The position numbers and the translations under genes are program-made. A model generated the notes under the pieces. The model was not told where the DNA came from, did not search any database, and saw only the letters and a list, made by a program, of their open reading frames with translations. From the NCBI GenBank assembly GCA_016722065.1, contig JADKGX010000001.1, positions 1,798,001 to 1,862,000 of the forward strand: DNA of 64,000 nucleotides. Direction: 5' to 3'. Source of the DNA: Planctomycetota bacterium (GTDB taxonomy: Bacteria; Planctomycetota; UBA8742; UBA2392). Shown here piece by piece: positions 61,817 through 64,000 of this stretch (position 1 is its first letter; each line of letters opens with the position of its first letter).

Positions 61817-63211
61817 TCACACCCGCGCCTTGGCTTCTTCCATCAGGGCTTCGATGTCTTCGACGGTTTTGGCGGCGTCCTGGGTCAGCACGTCGGCCTT
61901 GCCGCCGGTGACCAGCACGTCGTCTTCAATGCGCACGCCAATGCCCTTGTACTTGGCGGGTACGTCGTCGCGGTTGGCGGCAATGTACAGCCCGGGCTCA
62001 ACTGTAAGCACGCAGCCGGCGCGCAGGGCCACCCAGTTGTCGCCGTTCTTGTATTCGCCCACGTCGTGCACATCCATGCCCAGCCAGTGGCTGGTGTTGT
62101 GCATGTAGAACTCGCGATAGGTGCGGGGCGCCTTGTCTTTGGCCGGGTCCTTCTTCTTGTTCTTGACGTCTTCGTCCCACTGCGTCTGGGTGGCGATGAT
62201 TTCCTTGGGGTCACCCTTGAGCAGCCCCATGGCCACAAGACCTTCGGTCAGTACTTCGACGGACCGGTTGTGCACGTCGCGGAAGCTGACGCCGGGCTTG
62301 CAGATTTCAATCGAGGCCAGCTGGGCGCGCAGCACCCAGTTGTACACATCGGCCTGGGCCTCGGTGAACTTGCCGTTGACGGGCCAGGTGCGGGTGATGT
62401 CGGCGCTGTAGTAGCCGTACTCGCTGCCGGCATCAACCAGCAACAGGTCGCCGTCCTTGAGTGCCATGTTGTTTTCGTGATAGTGCAGAATGTTGGCGTT
62501 GTCGCCGCCGGCGACAATGCTGCCGTAACCGTTGCGGTGGCAGCCGTGCTTGCGGAAGTAGTATTCGATTTCGGCCTGCACTTCGTACTCAAACATACCG
62601 GGCCGCGTTGACTTCATGCCGTGGTTGTGGCCCTCGGCCGTAATGCGGCAGCCCTGGCGCATGAAGCGCAGGTCGTCGTCGGTTTTGATCAGGCGCATTT
62701 CATTGACAATGCGGCCCGGGTCGTGCAGTTCCGTGGGTGCATTGAATCCCTGGCGCTTGGCGGCGCGAACGCGGTTCAACCAGCCCGTCACGCGGGTATC
62801 AAAACCGGCGTCTTCACCCAGGTGCACATACATGCGCTGCACATTGCGCAGGTATTCCGGCACTTTCTGGTCGACTTCTTCCAGCGTGAACGCGGCATCG
62901 GCGCCATAAGTGGCCTTGGCGCCTTCAGGCCCGGCGCGGCGGCCGTTCCAGATCTCCATCATCTTGTCGCGCTTGGGCACGAACAACACAAAGCGGTGCT
63001 CTCCGGCCTCTTTGCACAGCAGCAGCAGCGAGCCCGGTTCTTCAAACCCGGTCAGGTAAAAGAAGTCGCTGTGCTGGCGGTAGTCGTGGTGCACGTCGCC
63101 GTTGCGCAGGTATTCCGGCGCGGCTGGAAAGATGGCGACTCCTGGCTGCATTTCCTTGAGGAAGCGTTCGCGGCGGCGTTTGAAAATCGCGGGGTCAAAA
63201 GTGTAAGCCAT
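61817..63211 (-). CDS. pepP: Xaa-Pro aminopeptidase (M24B)
   Basis: 464 residues; ATG 63211 follows AAGGAGTCCC, a strong ribosome site. The enzyme removes N-terminal residues that precede proline, using two metal ions, in the cytosol. The N-terminal AMP_N domain (FKRRRERFLKEMQPGVAIF; SDFFYLTGFEEPGSLLLL) precedes the pita-bread catalytic domain. All metal ligands are seen: Asp in LLVDAGSEYGYYSADITRTW (two), His in TSHWLGMDVHDVG, Glu in LTVEPGLYI and Glu in GVRIEDDVLVT. The length matches E. coli PepP (441) plus a Lys/Asp-rich loop (DEDVKNKKKDPAKDKAPRT). A TAGACT box with TG upstream (63246-63254) is a plausible promoter. It is not obviously in an operon. Confidence 0.95.
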   Translation of the reverse strand: MAYTFDPAIFKRRRERFLKEMQPGVAIFPAAPEYLRNGDVHHDYRQHSDFFYLTGFEEPGSLLLLCKEAGEHRFVLFVPKRDKMMEIWNGRRAGPEGAKATYGADAAFTLEEVDQKVPEYLRNVQRMYVHLGEDAGFDTRVTGWLNRVRAAKRQGFNAPTELHDPGRIVNEMRLIKTDDDLRFMRQGCRITAEGHNHGMKSTRPGMFEYEVQAEIEYYFRKHGCHRNGYGSIVAGGDNANILHYHENNMALKDGDLLLVDAGSEYGYYSADITRTWPVNGKFTEAQADVYNWVLRAQLASIEICKPGVSFRDVHNRSVEVLTEGLVAMGLLKGDPKEIIATQTQWDEDVKNKKKDPAKDKAPRTYREFYMHNTSHWLGMDVHDVGEYKNGDNWVALRAGCVLTVEPGLYIAANRDDVPAKYKGIGVRIEDDVLVTGGKADVLTQDAAKTVEDIEALMEEAKARV

Positions 63212-63245
63212 GGGACTCCTTGTCGGTGTGGCCTTTGACCCATGA

Positions 63246-63254
63246 AGTCTAACA
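63246..63254 (-). promoter_or_regulatory. Putative extended -10 (TGT-TAGACT) of pepP
   Basis: On the minus strand TAGACT (63251-63246) is preceded by TGT; it lies 34 bases before ATG 63211. Confidence 0.35.
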
Positions 63255-63350
63255 AGCCCTCCGGTCGCTTACAGCAGTGGTGCAGCCCACAGCACGGCCA
63301 ATCCAAGGCAGGGCCGGGCTGGGGCCGGATTGGGGGCTAGTTTTTGCAGG

Positions 63351-63389
63351 TGGGGGTGGGGGGTTGGGGTTGGGGGGGATGGGGGATGG
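63351..63389 (+). repeat. G-rich tract with G-quadruplex potential
   Basis: Five or more runs of four to seven G separated by one to three bases on the plus strand. Confidence 0.7.
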
Positions 63390-63401
63390 TTTTTTTGGGT
63401 A

Positions 63402-63447
63402 GGTCGGACAATCCTGTCCGACCAAAACAGCCCGACAGGATTGTCGG
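63402..63447. repeat. Pair of GACAATCCTGTC/GACAGGATTGTC palindromes
   Basis: GGTCGGACA-ATCC-TGTCCGACC (63402-63423) and CCGACA-GGAT-TGTCGG (63432-63447) are the same element in opposite orientations. A third copy is at 29520-29541. Confidence 0.75.
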
Positions 63448-63470
63448 ACCCACCCAAATGTCACCCAAAT

Positions 63471-63503
63471 GCTGATCCGTGTTGATCCGTGTCATCCGTG
63501 GCT
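63471..63503. repeat. TCCGTG-type intergenic repeat (copy 2)
   Basis: GATCCGTGT, GATCCGTGT and CATCCGTGG run in tandem, closely resembling 20245-20280. Confidence 0.6.
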
Positions 63504-63589
63504 AGACGCCGTGGCCTTGAATTGATTCATCAAGCTGCCGTCGCCCCCGCCCTTGCGGGCGGGGCTGGTCTTGACTTGTCAATAGGCGA

Positions 63590-64000
63590 TCATTTGGGTG
63601 GGCCTCGGTTGGCCCTGATGTCCATGATTCTTGCGATCAGGGCCTTGAAGGTTGGCAGTTCCCGGGCCCGGAAACCCTGGCCTATGCTTTGTGGCGGAAT
63701 CAGCGCTCCTTCTGCGATTTCTGTGATCGGCGGGGTTTCTTCCAGCAGCTTTTGTAGGCCTCGGGCGTGTCGGCGTGCATCAAACCGTGCGCCGCCAGCA
63801 CGCGCTGCATCAGGCCGCCGAACACGAGCCACTGGTCCGGAAAGCGAAACGGCATCCAGTTGCCAAAGCCGACTTCTTTGAAGGTGTCATCCATGTGCAT
63901 CATCGTGTCAGTCACGATGGCGACGGCGCGATCGAGCATGAAATCACGCCGCATCTGGGCATCGGCGGCGACGCGGTTGTGCTTGAGCTGGGCCTGCAGC
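63590..64000 (-). CDS. Partial protein of unknown function with an apparent frameshift (runs off right edge)
   Basis: On the minus strand one frame is open from the right edge to about 63740: LQAQLKHNRVAADAQMRRDF, MLDRAVAIVTDTMMHMDDTF and FGNWMPFRFPDQWLVFGGLM, up to TPEAYK. Coding character then continues in the neighbouring frame as KLLEETPPITEIAEGALIPP and ends RIMDIRANRGPPK at 63590. One extra A in the AAAA run near 63745, or a -1 slip there, would join them as EAYKKLLEETPP. This is therefore one gene with a frameshift, either a real mutation or a sequence error, with its N terminus outside the window. I recognise no family, signal peptide or TM segment. The last codons contain the inverted copy of a repeat found at 63449. 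Confidence 0.5.

Larger units (their letters stand above)
63212..63589. other. Gene-free stretch with G-rich tract and several repeats
   Basis: 378 bases between pepP and the frameshifted gene. It contains a G-rich quadruplex-type tract (63351-63389), two GACAATCCTGTC-type palindromes (63402-63447), direct repeats of CACCCAAATG (63451, 63462) with an inverted copy inside the next gene, and a TCCGTG repeat (63471-63503). No convincing reading frame is seen. Confidence 0.6.

Overview
The window reads as a piece of a GC-rich, Gram-negative-type chromosome, most probably from the Planctomycetota. The inference rests on gene style rather than on any marker gene: three very large Ser/Thr kinases with WD40, Ig-like or formylglycine-generating-enzyme-like tails, an MJ0042-type zinc ribbon fused to a membrane-anchored zinc peptidase, a planctomycete-type cytochrome domain, an FG-GAP repeat protein, and intergenic repeats of a kind I associate with planctomycete genomes. 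No rRNA, tRNA, phage, transposase or CRISPR array is visible. Coding density is high and most genes are host-like metabolism, signalling and envelope functions.

Layout. 1-10.4 kb (minus): a TPR protein entering a class III nucleotidyl cyclase domain (cut by the left edge), directly behind a giant HEPN-like/kinase/WD40 protein, then a heparinase-like protein with Ig domains. 10.5-15.8 kb: MeaB GTPase, a structured-RNA candidate, a 56-residue protein, a YpsA-like protein, a tetraheme cytochrome and a beta-barrel protein. 15.9-20.1 kb: PP2C phosphatase, ECF sigma factor and a zinc-ribbon/peptidase protein. 20.5-29.5 kb: fused isobutyryl-CoA mutase IcmF, a GT-C glycosyltransferase, a TlpA-like lipoprotein and a kinase-FGE protein. 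29.6-38.2 kb: an S41-family lipoprotein lacking its catalytic dyad, a copper-type P-ATPase carrying a repeat insertion, an FG-GAP protein interrupted by an in-frame TGA that looks like selenocysteine, isocitrate dehydrogenase, and a small gene/nucleotidyltransferase pair.

38.4-46.5 kb is a translationally coupled pseudopilin operon (GspH-, GspK-, GspJ- and GspI-like), with lectin-like domains and a shared repeated module. 46.6-54.1 kb: phosphofructokinase, an orphan TssM/IcmF C-terminal domain protein, a GH18-LysM protein, and three adjacent secreted proteins each with a CXXCH haem motif (lipoprotein, beta-barrel, small lipoprotein), then a VOC protein. 54.3-64 kb: a third giant kinase, a redoxin-cytochrome-copper monooxygenase fusion, a HAD phosphatase, Xaa-Pro aminopeptidase and a frameshifted partial gene.

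How parts may work together: kinase, PP2C, sigma factor and cyclase suggest dense phospho-signalling; MeaB and IcmF serve B12-dependent acyl-CoA mutases; the secreted haem proteins suggest periplasmic or outer-membrane electron transfer. The strongest unusual signals are the predicted Sec-Cys FG-GAP protein with a bacterial SECIS-like hairpin, the structured RNA, the haem/barrel cluster, the heptamer-repeat hairpins, and the lectin-bearing pseudopilins.
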